64,000 nucleotides of DNA from Acinetobacter sp. ANC 4178 (GTDB lineage Bacteria; Pseudomonadota; Gammaproteobacteria; Pseudomonadales; Moraxellaceae). The DNA lies in NCBI RefSeq assembly GCF_004331175.1, contig NZ_SJOD01000008.1, forward strand, positions 27,654-91,653, given 5' to 3'. The notes under the pieces are model-generated. The model was not told where the DNA came from. It ran no database searches and saw nothing but the letters and a program-made list of their open reading frames with translations. The first letter of the stretch is position 1, and the number at the start of each line of letters is the position of its first letter. Of the stretch, positions 18,530 to 28,481 are shown piece by piece. Position numbers and translations under genes: made by a program.

Positions 18530-19801
18530 TTGCCTTGGAAGTTTACGTTGAATGCGCCTAGACAAGGGCTATTTGCTAGCCTACTGATAATAAGTTTTGC
18601 ACTTCATACCTTTTTATTGGTGATTGCAACCACTCACCAACTAAATGAAAACCGTGCGAATCAGGGACAGTTGATGACCAGTCAGTTGGTCACAGACAGT
18701 TTATCGGAACTTGAACCTGCCAATACAGTATCACTGGCCTTATTGGTGAATCGTTACGCCACGAATCCAAGTGTCGCCTCTATTCGAATTTTAGACGGCA
18801 CTAATCAGGTTTTGGCAACAGGCGGTTTATCCAAAACCCGTGATGGTGAGGTCTTTGTTCGTGATGCCTTACAAAATGAGAAAAAAGTCGGCACCATTGA
18901 AATTACCCTGATCAAACCCAGCATTGGTGAAATTTTACGGACTCAATGGCTGGCTATTTTGTTCTCGTTCTTTATTCATGGTCTATTATGGTTGGGTTAC
19001 CGCGCGATTGCCCGCCCAAGCCGTACCGAATATTTAGCACGCATTAATAATGAATCCCGCTTGAAACACGAAATTCAGGCCTTAACTCAAGCGCTAGAGC
19101 AAGAAAAACATAATGCTGCATTAACCATTGCTCAAGCCCAACAACAGTTCCAAAATAAAAATAAAAGCAAAGAAATTAAACCTGTTGTTTTGGATGATTG
19201 CTCTGTTGCATTAAACATTCAATATTATGATCCAAAGCAACTCCTCGACTCGGTCAATCAGACCGTATCTGTACCTTATTTCAATTTGTGCCAGATTTTC
19301 TTGAACAAAAGTATTGAGCTTGCGGTTCAGCACTATAAATTAAATCGTTCGGACATTACCACGGTACAACAATTCAGTGCGCAAGGGGCAACCATCACCT
19401 TATCGGCTGACATGCCTGATGCCGTGCCTTGTTTGGTCATGATTAGTTCGGTGTTCCAATTATTGTCGGAAGTTTTATACAAACGCTATCGTGAAGAAAA
19501 ACGTTTCGTGTTACAAACACGTAGTGCTATTTCTTCATCGGTAGAAGCCATGCAGTTGTCTGCGGTTCAAGCGGCTGAACGTCTGGTCCATCAACTTTCT
19601 GCCAAAGAAAGTGCAGTCCATTTGAACAATGAGTTGTTAAAGCACATCAGTGAGCATTATGACTTAGTGTCCTTGCCAAATCCGACCAATGTATTGACCC
19701 GTCATGCCTTTATGGTCAACGGCATGGACAGTAGCATGGCGGAACTGGCACAAAATTTAAGAACAGAAATTCTCAAAGGCAAACAATCTAAAGCCTCATG
19801 A
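18530..19801 (+). CDS. AhpA/YtjB-like membrane protein with extended C-terminus
   Basis: A 423-residue protein. A transmembrane helix at about residues 12-34, a periplasmic segment of about 100 residues, and a second helix at about 143-162 match the plan of YtjB (Smp), which is also encoded divergently beside serB in enteric bacteria and pseudomonads. Beyond that it continues with a coiled-coil-like stretch (about 172-218, rich in Gln, Glu and Lys) and a cytoplasmic domain I do not recognise, making it roughly twice YtjB length. The frame opens with TTG at 18530, just after an in-frame stop at 18521; no ATG is available upstream of the first helix. Function unknown. Confidence 0.75.
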   Translation: MPWKFTLNAPRQGLFASLLIISFALHTFLLVIATTHQLNENRANQGQLMTSQLVTDSLSELEPANTVSLALLVNRYATNPSVASIRILDGTNQVLATGGLSKTRDGEVFVRDALQNEKKVGTIEITLIKPSIGEILRTQWLAILFSFFIHGLLWLGYRAIARPSRTEYLARINNESRLKHEIQALTQALEQEKHNAALTIAQAQQQFQNKNKSKEIKPVVLDDCSVALNIQYYDPKQLLDSVNQTVSVPYFNLCQIFLNKSIELAVQHYKLNRSDITTVQQFSAQGATITLSADMPDAVPCLVMISSVFQLLSEVLYKRYREEKRFVLQTRSAISSSVEAMQLSAVQAAERLVHQLSAKESAVHLNNELLKHISEHYDLVSLPNPTNVLTRHAFMVNGMDSSMAELAQNLRTEILKGKQSKAS

Positions 19802-19813
19802 GCTTACTTCAAT

Positions 19814-19843
19814 AAAAAAGCCTGACTGATGTCAGGCTTTTTT
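19814..19843. terminator. bidirectional intrinsic terminator
   Basis: Stem AAAAAAGCCTGAC/GTCAGGCTTTTTT around a short loop, between convergent genes (the membrane protein and ppk1). Confidence 0.9.
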
Positions 19844-19860
19844 GTGCAGTCTTAAAAAGA

Positions 19861-21924
19861 TTAAATTTTTTGTAGGCTTTTGCTGATTAAGAACTCTTGC
19901 GCGGAATGAGGCACTTCATCTGGAGCAATGCAGGCTTGAATCCACTCTCCAGTAGACTGCAATTGCCATGTACCCTTTTGATCCGACAAATAATTGAGTA
20001 AACCATCTTGCAGAATACGCTTTTTGATTTTCGGGTCTAAAATGGGGAAGCAAGTTTCCACGCGTGAAAATAAATTACGTCCCATCCAGTCTGCGCTGGC
20101 ACAGTACAGTTTCTTTTCTCCGCCCTGTTCAAAATAATATACACGGGTATGTTCCAAGAAACGTCCTACAATGGATCGCACTCGAATATTTTCGGACAAG
20201 TCCTCCAGTTGTGGAACCAAGCAGCAAATCGAACGAATAATCAGTTCAATTTTCACCCCAGCCTGTGAGGCGCGATATAAAGCAGCAATCAGTTGTGGCT
20301 CGGTCAGTGCATTAACTTTAATGATAATACGCGCATTTTTCCCCGCTTGTGCACATGCAATTTCCTGATCAATCAACTTCAGCAATTCGGCATGCAAGGT
20401 AAAAGGCGCATGCAGCAAAGTCTTTAATTTTGCCATCTTGCCCATCCCCGTCAGCTCTTGGAACATCCGATGTACATCTTCACAAATATCGGGCTGCGTG
20501 GTCATTAAGCCATAATCGGTATACATTTTGGCATTCCCTGCATGATAATTGCCTGTGCCTAAATGTGCATAACGCACCAATTGCTGATCTTCACGACGCA
20601 CGATTAAAATCATTTTGGCATGGGTTTTATACCCCACAATGCCATACACCACTACCGCCCCCGCTTCTTGCAAGACATTGGCCACGGTAATATTCGATTC
20701 TTCATCAAAACGAGCCCGCAACTCAATCACCGCAGTGACTTCTTTGCCATTCCGCGCAGCTTCTGCTAAGGCTTGCACAATTTCCGAATCTGCTCCACTA
20801 CGATACAAGGTTTGTTTAATCGCCAGTACATTTGGATCTTTTGCCGCTTCACGCAATAAACTAATCACAGGTTGAAATGAGTCAAAAGGATGATGCAGTA
20901 ACACATCTTCTTTTTTCAAAATTTCAAAGATGGACTGTTGCTTACGAAATGGCTTCGGAATAACAGGGTTAAACACGGGATATTTCAAATCAGGGCGATT
21001 AAAACTGGTGGTTAAGCGCGATAAATTGATGGGTCCCGAAATCGAATACAAATTCTCTTGATCTAAATCAAATTGATTCAGCAAATAATCGGTAATGTCA
21101 CGGGGACAATCATCTTCAATTTCTAAACGCACTGCACGACCAAAACGTCGAGAAGACAACTCATCTTTCAATGCCACCGCCAGATCATCGACATCTTCCG
21201 ACAAAATTAAATCGGCATTGCGTGTCACACGAAATGCATAGCAACCTGTCGCTTTCATACCCGGAAATAAATCACTGATATGTTGCTGAATAATGGCGGT
21301 CAGGAAAATCTGTTCTTGATGATTCCCCACCACACTCTCGGGCAAATGAATCAAACGCGGTAAAGATCGAGGCGCAGGCACAATCGCCATTTCAATTTCA
21401 CGCCCAAAAGCATCTTTACCTTCCAAACTCACAATGAAGTTCAGACTTTTATTGACCAAGCGCGGAAAGGGATGTGATGGGTCCAGACTGATTGGCGTCA
21501 ATACAGGCTGGACTTGTTTGGCAAAATAGCTGGCAATCCACGCCTTATGCTTTTCCAAAATGTCTTGATATTGAATGAAATGAATCCCAAAGCCTTGTAG
21601 CTGCGGCAAAATGGAATGATTGAAAATCTCATACTGCTCTTGTACCGCCTGATGCACTATAGTCGAAAGTTCAGACAAAACCACATCGGTTGGAATACCG
21701 TCAGGCATTCGGGTAATGGCGTTTAAATCCTGTTGCTTCATTAACCCCGCAACTCGAATTTCAAAAAACTCATCCAGATTGCGGGAGAAAATAATCAGGA
21801 AGTTAAGGCGCTCTAAAATGGGTAAATCGGGATTTCTCGCTTGAGCCAGAACACGCCGATTAAATTCAATGAGTGCCAATTCGCGGTTGAAATACGTTGC
21901 TGATGAATGCTGAAAATTTTTCAT
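19861..21924 (-). CDS. ppk1: polyphosphate kinase 1
   Basis: Polymerises the gamma-phosphate of ATP into inorganic polyphosphate, reversibly. The 687-residue protein has the N-terminal helical domain ([30 protein letters not shown]), the PHP-like second domain, and two phospholipase D-like C-terminal domains. The phosphohistidine segment [12 protein letters not shown] is followed by [11 protein letters not shown], and the C-terminal part has [23 protein letters not shown]. Length and motifs are complete. Together with phoBR in the window it bears on phosphate storage; a Pho box upstream is not convincing. Isolated gene. Confidence 0.96.
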   Translation of the reverse strand: MKNFQHSSATYFNRELALIEFNRRVLAQARNPDLPILERLNFLIIFSRNLDEFFEIRVAGLMKQQDLNAITRMPDGIPTDVVLSELSTIVHQAVQEQYEIFNHSILPQLQGFGIHFIQYQDILEKHKAWIASYFAKQVQPVLTPISLDPSHPFPRLVNKSLNFIVSLEGKDAFGREIEMAIVPAPRSLPRLIHLPESVVGNHQEQIFLTAIIQQHISDLFPGMKATGCYAFRVTRNADLILSEDVDDLAVALKDELSSRRFGRAVRLEIEDDCPRDITDYLLNQFDLDQENLYSISGPINLSRLTTSFNRPDLKYPVFNPVIPKPFRKQQSIFEILKKEDVLLHHPFDSFQPVISLLREAAKDPNVLAIKQTLYRSGADSEIVQALAEAARNGKEVTAVIELRARFDEESNITVANVLQEAGAVVVYGIVGYKTHAKMILIVRREDQQLVRYAHLGTGNYHAGNAKMYTDYGLMTTQPDICEDVHRMFQELTGMGKMAKLKTLLHAPFTLHAELLKLIDQEIACAQAGKNARIIIKVNALTEPQLIAALYRASQAGVKIELIIRSICCLVPQLEDLSENIRVRSIVGRFLEHTRVYYFEQGGEKKLYCASADWMGRNLFSRVETCFPILDPKIKKRILQDGLLNYLSDQKGTWQLQSTGEWIQACIAPDEVPHSAQEFLISKSLQKI

Positions 21925-22093
21925 TTTGACTCAATGTTGTTGATTTTTTAATCAACTCTTTACCCTCTGTGCCTGCATGTTATGCAGTGTTTATGACGTT
22001 TTTATTACAAGCCTGAACTCAACTTAAATATATGAACTTGCTGTTTGTTTTATCAACACTTGATCAAATTTTTATTAGAAAAATCCACTGATT

Positions 22094-23068
22094 TCATTCA
22101 AATTTTCGAGCATCTAACTCTGACTCAGCAACCGATTTATGCTGTCGACTTGCCCAATAGGTCGCCAAAATCGGCCCAGAAATATTATGCCATAAACTAA
22201 AAATTGCACTGGGTAAGGCAGTTAATGGCGCTGTTGCAAAATGAACTGCGGATAATGCCACACCTAGACCTGAGTTTTGCATCCCGACCTCAATCGCCAC
22301 AGCCTTACTGTCTGCATAATTTAAATGGAATAAACGGCTGCACCCAAATCCCAACAAATATCCTAGGCCGTTGTGTAATGCCACCACCAGAAAAATCAGT
22401 AAACCTGAATGGAGTAGCTGTGCTTTGCTGCCACCAATAATTGCTGCCACAATCAACACGATAGCCAACACCGAAATCAGCGGCATCACAGTGATGTACT
22501 GCTGAATCTGTTGTTTCAATAAACGTCTTAAAATTAAGCCCACCACAATTGGCAATAGCACCACTTGTAAAATAGAACTCAACATGGACCACGCATTAAT
22601 TTCAATCCATTGACTCGCAAGCAGATAGAAAATAAATGGGGTGAGTAGAGGGGCCAATAAGGTCGAAACCGCAGTGCAAGCAACGGACAGTGCGGTATTG
22701 CCCTTTGCCATATAAGTAATGACATTCGAAGCGGTTCCCCCGGGACAACAGCCCACTAAAATCACCCCGACGGCCAGCTCCGCAGGCAATTGAAAGATCA
22801 AACACAGAGCATAAGCCAACAATGGCATCACCACAAATTGTGCGATTACCCCAATACAGACCGCTTTCGGCGTTTGTGCTATGGCTTTAAAGTCCGCCAG
22901 CTGCATAGTCATTCCCATGCCCAGCATAATAATCCCCAGCATCCATGGGATATAGGCTTTTAACCAGACAAAGGCTTCGGGCAGAATCAATGCGATTCCA
23001 GCAAACAGTACCACCCAGAAAGCAAAAGTTTTCTGAATCAAATGGCTCAATTGCAATAATGCAGACAT
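22094..23068 (-). CDS. bile acid:sodium symporter (BASS) family transporter
   Basis: A 324-residue membrane protein with nine to ten hydrophobic segments. The patterns GCCPGGTASNVITYMAKGNTALSVACTAVSTLLAP and EVGMQNSGLGVALS are the two signature crossover regions of the BASS family. Bacterial members import Na+ with organic anions such as pantoate or other carboxylates, rather than bile acids as such; the substrate is not determinable here. GAGG precedes the ATG at 23068. It lies 53 bases after pncA on the same strand, so the two may be cotranscribed. Confidence 0.88.
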   Translation of the reverse strand: MSALLQLSHLIQKTFAFWVVLFAGIALILPEAFVWLKAYIPWMLGIIMLGMGMTMQLADFKAIAQTPKAVCIGVIAQFVVMPLLAYALCLIFQLPAELAVGVILVGCCPGGTASNVITYMAKGNTALSVACTAVSTLLAPLLTPFIFYLLASQWIEINAWSMLSSILQVVLLPIVVGLILRRLLKQQIQQYITVMPLISVLAIVLIVAAIIGGSKAQLLHSGLLIFLVVALHNGLGYLLGFGCSRLFHLNYADSKAVAIEVGMQNSGLGVALSAVHFATAPLTALPSAIFSLWHNISGPILATYWASRQHKSVAESELDARKFE

Positions 23069-23121
23069 GATCAGTCCTCAATGGGGAGTCAAACTAGAGA
23101 AGGTAAAGCAAAATAAAAGAA

Positions 23122-23766
23122 TTATGCGGTCGTGGTCGCAACAATATCTTTGATGTAGATTCGTTGTACCCCAGCAGCCAACATATCTTGCCAAGCATGT
23201 TGCAAAGAACCATTTAAATCAATTGCTTTGGTTGCATCGGCAATCACATAGGTTTTAAAGCCTAAATGACAGGCATCTATCGCGGTCCATGCCACGCAGA
23301 AATCCGTCGCAATGCCCACAATATAGACCGTATCTATACCACGTGCATTTAAATAACCTGCCAAACCAGTCGTGGTTTTTCGGTCTGCTTCCATAAATGC
23401 GGAATAACTGTCGATATTCACATGCGTACCTTTACGGATAATCAATTGAGCTTGGGGTAAGGCTAAATCAGGATGAAAGTCGGCATCATGGCTGCCTTGT
23501 ACACAATGCGCGGGCCAGAGCACCTGTGTGCCATAAGGCAGTTCAATCTGCTCAAAGGCGTGTTTCCCAACATGATTCTCTGCAAAAGAAATATGCTGTG
23601 CAGGATGCCAGTCTTGGGTCAAAATAATTTGCTCAAAATAATCGCCCAATTGATTTATTTTAGGAATAATTTGCTCGGCATGGGCAACTGCAAGATTTCC
23701 GCCTGGGGTAAAACCATTTTGGACATCCACGACAATCAACGCTTTCTTGTTTTGCATCTGTTGCAT
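23122..23766 (-). CDS. pncA: nicotinamidase
   Basis: Hydrolyses nicotinamide to nicotinate, feeding PncB (also in this window). About 214 residues. Catalytic triad segments are VVDVQNGF (Asp) near the N-terminus, a Lys in RKGTH, and the nucleophile Cys in GIATDFCVAWTAIDA; the metal-binding DWHPAQHISF motif is complete. The ATG at 23766 (MQQMQNKKALIVVDVQ) is favoured: AGCGAG lies upstream and the longer frame to 23814 adds an atypical leader. The next gene, a BASS transporter, follows after 53 bases. Confidence 0.93.
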   Translation of the reverse strand: MQQMQNKKALIVVDVQNGFTPGGNLAVAHAEQIIPKINQLGDYFEQIILTQDWHPAQHISFAENHVGKHAFEQIELPYGTQVLWPAHCVQGSHDADFHPDLALPQAQLIIRKGTHVNIDSYSAFMEADRKTTTGLAGYLNARGIDTVYIVGIATDFCVAWTAIDACHLGFKTYVIADATKAIDLNGSLQHAWQDMLAAGVQRIYIKDIVATTTA

Positions 23767-23941
23767 GTCAATTTTGCTCGCTGTTCTTATTGATTGTTCG
23801 CTAGCATATAACAAAAGTTCGAGGATGTAGTGAGCGCGTCAGTCTCACTGACTTGATCTACAACAATTCCTGCTGTTCCCGATTGTTTATTGCCCATAAA
23901 AATAGCGCGTAAATACGGGCTATTTATAGACTACACGATGT

Positions 23942-25156
23942 TTAAACGCTGACTTTCTGTAAACGTTGTACCAGAATTAACATCAATACAGCAGAAATCA
24001 CAATACAAGGAATCGCTGCGGAAACAACACCTGTCGCGCCAAAACCTGCTGCCAAAAGCTGTCCTGCAATGGTTGGACCCAACATCGCCCCAATACGCCC
24101 AACAGCCGAAGCCATTCCCACACCCGTGCCGCGTAGTTCAGTAGGATAGACAATACTCCCAAACGCATAGAGCACACCCTGACAACCAATCACAAAAGCC
24201 CCGACCAGTGCAGAAGCCAAATACATTTGCGTGAGTGAAGCCGCAGCATTTAAGGCAAATAAGCCTGCTAGAATTCCACCATACATCAACACAATTACAT
24301 AGGTTTTTTTCCAGCGGTCTGTGAGCATACCCAAAATCACCGTTCCTACAGTTGCACTGAGCATGAAGTAGAATTGCGCGGTACTGCCCTCTTTACGCGA
24401 GAAACCCAGCTCCATAAATAACGAGGGCAACCAGCTCAGCATGATATAAACCACCATCAAGGTGAAAAAATAACTGAACCAAATTAAGCCTGTACGCATT
24501 AAATTATGGCGATTAAACAGATCCTGAAAAGAGACGTGCTGTGTGGTTTCGTTCGTCTCTACTCGTGTTTGTGCTTTTAAGAATTCCCGCGATTCAGGCA
24601 AGAACTTGATCATAATCGGGAGCACAATAATAGGTAACAAGCCGCCCAGATAAAAAATATTTTTCCAGTTCGAACCAAAATCTAAGCTGGCAATATAAGA
24701 CAGAATGGCAGCTCCGACAGGCATACCACAATACATGAGCCCCACAGCTTGCCCACGCTTTGCAGGAGTAACCGCCTCCGATGCTAGCGTAATTAGCAAC
24801 GGCATCGCAGCACCTAAGCCCGCGCCAGCCAAAAAGCGCACCAACAATAGACTGTAAAAACTATTCACCCAGACCGTACATAAAGTGAATACAGCAAATA
24901 CGGCAACAGACCAAACCAAGACTGCTTTACGACCGATACGGTCTGCAAAACGTCCCCCCACCAATGCTCCAGGTAATAAGCCTAAAATTCCTGCGCTGAA
25001 AAACACACCCAGTTGAGAACTGTTCAGTTCAAAATGTTCTCGAATACCTGCGGCTGCAATACCCGCAGCCTGAATATCTAAACCTTCAATTACCGCAATC
25101 AAAAAACAAATGGCGACCGTAATCACGGAGTGCCTACGCGCTGACAATGTATTCAT
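23942..25156 (-). CDS. MFS transporter, AAHS family, MhpT-like
   Basis: A 404-residue, 12-helix major facilitator. The N-terminal segment VIEGLDIQAAGIAAAGIREHF, the GILGLLPGALVGGRFADRIGRK loop and VGLMYCGMPVGAAI closely follow the 3-(3-hydroxyphenyl)propionate transporter MhpT of E. coli as I remember it, placing it in the aromatic acid:H+ symporter group. No mhp catabolic gene is nearby, so its substrate is uncertain. AAGGATTT precedes the ATG. A long intergenic region follows upstream. Confidence 0.85.
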   Translation of the reverse strand: MNTLSARRHSVITVAICFLIAVIEGLDIQAAGIAAAGIREHFELNSSQLGVFFSAGILGLLPGALVGGRFADRIGRKAVLVWSVAVFAVFTLCTVWVNSFYSLLLVRFLAGAGLGAAMPLLITLASEAVTPAKRGQAVGLMYCGMPVGAAILSYIASLDFGSNWKNIFYLGGLLPIIVLPIMIKFLPESREFLKAQTRVETNETTQHVSFQDLFNRHNLMRTGLIWFSYFFTLMVVYIMLSWLPSLFMELGFSRKEGSTAQFYFMLSATVGTVILGMLTDRWKKTYVIVLMYGGILAGLFALNAAASLTQMYLASALVGAFVIGCQGVLYAFGSIVYPTELRGTGVGMASAVGRIGAMLGPTIAGQLLAAGFGATGVVSAAIPCIVISAVLMLILVQRLQKVSV

Positions 25157-25794
25157 CTCAAATCCTTGTTTAAACCTCGTCCAAAATGAAGCTCATCATC
25201 CGTGAAGCAGAAATTTAAATTAACTCACCTTAAGTGGAAGATTTTGGGTGATTTTTTATAAATTATGAGATAAGTCACATTTTCGTTGCCGAGCATAAAT
25301 AGTCCTAAAAACAATTAATCAAAAATAAATTTGACTAAAACAGTCAACAATTTGACTGAACTTTAAGTACTTAGCTGCTAGCCGAGTTAAACTTCCATAA
25401 ATTCAATTATTGCTAAAATGAATCATTAACATGGTTTTCTGTAGTCAGACTTCATATTTTCTTAGATTTAACATAGAGCTATAAGCTCTTTATTGAGTCC
25501 TATAAGCTCTTAATCTTATTTATGTTTCTGACTCGAGTATGTAGATCTACGTCTTTTTCTGACCTTCTGAAGCGCGAGACACACCCTCTCGCTATGCATT
25601 ATTTTTCACTTTTTTAAAGTTTTGAATTGCTTTGACTAAAGCATATTGTTCTTCATCGCTTGTTCAGTCATAATTTGCATAAGCATTATTCAATTCGACA
25701 CACTCTAATTGAAACTGCTATAAATCAAAATGCGCACCCATCCAATCTCATGTTTTTCACTTCACTGGATGGACAAATAGGATATTTTTTTAAA
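25157..25794. other. long structured intergenic region upstream of dapA
   Basis: This 638-base gap holds several perfect short palindromes: AGAGCT-ATA-AGCTCT (25475-25489), GTAGATCTAC (25541-25550), and GCGAGA/TCTCGC (25574-25592), the last followed after a few bases by a T-rich run. TATAAGCTCTT occurs twice, at 25480 and 25500. A further CCATCCA/TGGATGG pair (25738-25772) precedes the dapA ribosome site. An ORF in frame with dapA from 25660 is atypical and unlikely to be translated. A small RNA or a long regulated leader is possible. Confidence 0.5.
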
Positions 25795-26694
25795 ATGACT
25801 CAGCAAGCACAGATCATTCAAGGCTCAATTGTCGCAATCGTCACCCCAATGTTTGAAGATGGCAGCGTAGATTGGAAGGGTCTTGAGAAGCTCGTTGAGT
25901 GGCACATACAACAGGGAACGAACAGTATTGTTGCAGTTGGAACAACTGGTGAAGCGTCTACATTAAGCATGGCTGAACATACACAAGTGATTAAAGAAGT
26001 TGTTCGTGTAGCCAACAAACGTATTCCAATTATTGCTGGTACTGGTGCAAACTCAACGCGCGAAGCAATTGAACTTACAAAAGAAGCAAAAAAACTCGGT
26101 GCTGATGCAGCCCTATTGGTCACACCATATTACAATAAACCGACACAAGAAGGCTTATATCAACATTATAAAGCGATTGCCGAAGCTGTTGATTTACCTC
26201 AAATTCTGTATAACGTACCAGGTCGTACAGGCGTAGATATGGCCAATGAAACGGTCATTCGTCTGGCTGATATTCCACAGATTATTGGCATTAAAGATGC
26301 AACTGGTGATGTTCCGCGTGGTCAAGCTTTACTTGAAGGCTTACGTGGTAAAGACATGGTGGTTTATTCAGGTGATGATGCAACCGCTTACCAGTTAATT
26401 GAACATGGTGCGAAAGGTAATATTTCGGTCACTGCGAACGTTGCGCCTAAGCAAATGAGTGAAGTATGTGCTGTTGCCATTGCAGGCGATGCTGCACGTG
26501 CAGAAGAATTAAATGCTCAAGTTGCAAATTTACACAATATTCTATTTTGTGAATCGAACCCAATTCCTGTGAAATGGGCGCTACACGAAATGGGCTTAAT
26601 TGGTACTGGCGTTCGCTTACCATTAACACCTCTTGCAGAACAATACCGCGCACCGCTTCGTGAAGCGTTAGTTGCGGCAGGTATAATCAAATAA
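25795..26694 (+). CDS. dapA: 4-hydroxy-tetrahydrodipicolinate synthase
   Basis: Condenses pyruvate with aspartate semialdehyde, committing carbon to diaminopimelate and lysine. From the ATG at 25795 the protein is 299 residues, the family norm: GTTGEAS at 49-55, the proton-relay Tyr139 in LYNVPGRTG, and Schiff-base Lys167 in IIGIKDATGD. The upstream in-frame extension to 25660 has no family counterpart. AGGA precedes the start at a longish 12 bases. bamC follows 13 bases after the stop and purC after that, an arrangement shared with other gammaproteobacteria. Confidence 0.96.
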   Translation: MTQQAQIIQGSIVAIVTPMFEDGSVDWKGLEKLVEWHIQQGTNSIVAVGTTGEASTLSMAEHTQVIKEVVRVANKRIPIIAGTGANSTREAIELTKEAKKLGADAALLVTPYYNKPTQEGLYQHYKAIAEAVDLPQILYNVPGRTGVDMANETVIRLADIPQIIGIKDATGDVPRGQALLEGLRGKDMVVYSGDDATAYQLIEHGAKGNISVTANVAPKQMSEVCAVAIAGDAARAEELNAQVANLHNILFCESNPIPVKWALHEMGLIGTGVRLPLTPLAEQYRAPLREALVAAGIIK

Positions 26695-26707
26695 AGAGCA
26701 CTATATT

Positions 26708-27316
26708 ATGCAGTTACGTTTAGGTTTAACCCTTGCACTTTCAGTATTGAGTTTAGCAGGTTGCAGTTCACTGGCGGTGAGCAACAAATCTTTGAACTAT
26801 AAAGAGACAGCAACCCTCGAACCACTACAATATCCTGAAGGGTCAATGGTTCGCCCTGCGACGCCACTGTATCCAGCACCAACGGTTGAACCTTTAGCGA
26901 TTCAACATGCACCAAAGCTTGAAAATCGCAAAGGCAACCGTTTTGCTTTACCTCGCCCAGATGTTGCTGCACCCAACAGCGCAGCACCTGCTTCTTCTGA
27001 ACAAAGCACTGTGGTAGGTCGCCCTCAATTACTAACTGATGGAAATCAAAATCCATTGCTCAAAATTGATGGAAATTCTGATACAATTTGGCAGTATACA
27101 CTTGCCACGCTCAGCAGCCTGAACCAGAACATCGTGGGTCAAAGTAAAAACCGTTACGAAGTAACGCTTAAAATTGATCAACAGATCTACCTACTCCGAC
27201 TCACTTCTGTAGGTTCAAGTCATAATTTGGCAGTGTTTAATGTCGATAACAGCTTTGCAGATCAACAAAAAGCTGCAGAACTGTTAACCCAGATTTACCA
27301 AAACTGGCCGGCCTAG
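26708..27316 (+). CDS. bamC: BamC/NlpB-like outer membrane assembly lipoprotein
   Basis: A 202-residue lipoprotein with signal peptide and lipobox LAGC (Cys20), followed by Ser-Ser, predicting the outer membrane. The N-terminal third after the cysteine is low in structure and Pro/Ala-rich (about 50-105), as in BamC, and a C-terminal domain of about 95 residues follows. It is much shorter than E. coli BamC (344), having only one of the two helix-grip-like domains. The call relies on position between dapA and purC plus the lipoprotein plan; sequence resemblance is weak by eye. BamC is an accessory subunit of the BAM complex. Confidence 0.7.
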   Translation: MQLRLGLTLALSVLSLAGCSSLAVSNKSLNYKETATLEPLQYPEGSMVRPATPLYPAPTVEPLAIQHAPKLENRKGNRFALPRPDVAAPNSAAPASSEQSTVVGRPQLLTDGNQNPLLKIDGNSDTIWQYTLATLSSLNQNIVGQSKNRYEVTLKIDQQIYLLRLTSVGSSHNLAVFNVDNSFADQQKAAELLTQIYQNWPA

Positions 27317-27338
27317 ATCACACTAGGCATTTTTTTTT
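27311..27338 (+). terminator. hairpin with T9 tail overlapping the bamC stop
   Basis: GCCTAG/CTAGGC with a 6-base loop, followed by ATTTTTTTTT. The bamC stop codon lies in the left arm. It would terminate or attenuate transcription into purC. Confidence 0.65.
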
Positions 27339-27353
27339 GCAAAAGGTTCCCCC

Positions 27354-28073
27354 ATGTTAAAACAAACCTTGCTCTATACTGGTAAAGCGAAATCTGTGTA
27401 TGAAACAGATAGTCAAGACCATCTGATTTTAGTCTTTCGTGATGATGCCTCTGCGTTCAATGGCGAAAAAATCGAACAACTAGATCGTAAAGGCAAGGTG
27501 AACAACCGTTTTAACGCCTTTATCATGGAGCAACTGGCTGCTGCTGGCATTGAAACTCACTTTGAAAAATTACTTTCTCCAACAGAAGTGTTGGTAAAGA
27601 AATTAGACATGATTCCTGTGGAATGTGTTATTCGTAACTACGCAGCGGGTTCACTCTGCCGTCGCTTAGGTGTTGAAGAAGGTAAAGAACTTACTCCTCC
27701 AACGTTCGAATTATTCTTCAAAGATGATGCGCTTGGCGATCCAATGGTGAATGAATCTCAAGCCATTGCTTTAGGTTGGGCAACTGCTGCACAACTTGAA
27801 AAAATGAAAGAACTCACTTACCAAGTGAATGATGTGCTTAAAGCATTATTCGACAAAGGCAACATGATTTTGGTTGACTTCAAACTTGAGTTTGGTGTGT
27901 TCCATGACCGTATCGTATTGGGTGACGAATTCTCTCCAGACGGTTGCCGTCTATGGGATAAAGACACCAAGAAAAAACTCGACAAAGACCGTTTCCGCCA
28001 AGGTTTAGGTGGTGTGGTTGAAGCTTACGAAGAAGTTGCTGCCCGTATTGGCATCAACCTTTCAGACATCTAA
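27354..28073 (+). CDS. purC: phosphoribosylaminoimidazole-succinocarboxamide synthase
   Basis: SAICAR synthase, ATP-dependent joining of aspartate to CAIR in purine synthesis. The 239-residue length is that of the compact bacterial form. Family motifs are [12 protein letters not shown] at the N-terminus, [35 protein letters not shown] and [13 protein letters not shown] hairpin with a T9 tail ends 15 bases upstream, so purC may have its own promoter or depend on partial readthrough. A strong terminator follows. Confidence 0.97.
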   Translation: MLKQTLLYTGKAKSVYETDSQDHLILVFRDDASAFNGEKIEQLDRKGKVNNRFNAFIMEQLAAAGIETHFEKLLSPTEVLVKKLDMIPVECVIRNYAAGSLCRRLGVEEGKELTPPTFELFFKDDALGDPMVNESQAIALGWATAAQLEKMKELTYQVNDVLKALFDKGNMILVDFKLEFGVFHDRIVLGDEFSPDGCRLWDKDTKKKLDKDRFRQGLGGVVEAYEEVAARIGINLSDI

Positions 28074-28094
28074 TTCGGTCTGAAACTTCGAACT

Positions 28095-28127
28095 AAAAAA
28101 CCGAGCCCCTAGGCTCGGTTTTTTTAT
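28095..28127 (+). terminator. purC terminator
   Basis: Stem AAAAAACCGAGCC/GGCTCGGTTTTTTT with a short loop, 22 bases after the purC stop. Confidence 0.92.
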
Positions 28128-28268
28128 ATCGATATGAATTGCATGATGCTACGTTAAAAATTTCTTACAGAGCAAAAAATCTAAAACTCTGATCTTGCTT
28201 GCCTGTTATAAAAATTCATTCAAGTCATCAATTTATGGCTTTATCCCTACACACGTAAATCTTTGCTA

Positions 28269-28481
28269 ATGTCTATCAGCAGTGAACTGGTAATCGAGGA
28301 AATAGAAGAATGCTATTTAAGACATCAGTCTGAAATTTTACTTCAATTCTTAAGACAAGCTAAATTTGCCTTTATTTTTAATCTCAGTATGGCAATTGCA
28401 TTATTCATCACAGTTTTACCTGTATATTTTTTAATTCATCACCTTACCGCACGAATGCATCCCCTCCACTTTTATCAATAA
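28269..28481 (+). CDS. possible small membrane protein
   Basis: A 70-residue ORF beginning MSISSELVIEEIEECYL, with an amphipathic N-terminal helix and a single transmembrane segment at about residues 33-58. The ATG at 28269 has no clear ribosome site, and a TTG at 28263 is also in frame. I recognise no family. Codon use is not obviously against it, and it fills an otherwise empty interval, but it could be spurious. Confidence 0.35.
   Translation: MSISSELVIEEIEECYLRHQSEILLQFLRQAKFAFIFNLSMAIALFITVLPVYFLIHHLTARMHPLHFYQ

Noticed and set aside
21925..22093. Pho box before ppk1
   Set aside because: A CGTCAT-like half and a poor second repeat only; too weak to call.
25660..25794. N-terminal extension of dapA
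   Set aside because: The extra 45 residues have no family counterpart, and a better start at 25795 has an AGGA site.
27311..27338. purC riboswitch
   Set aside because: Only a simple hairpin with T-run; no purine aptamer features seen.
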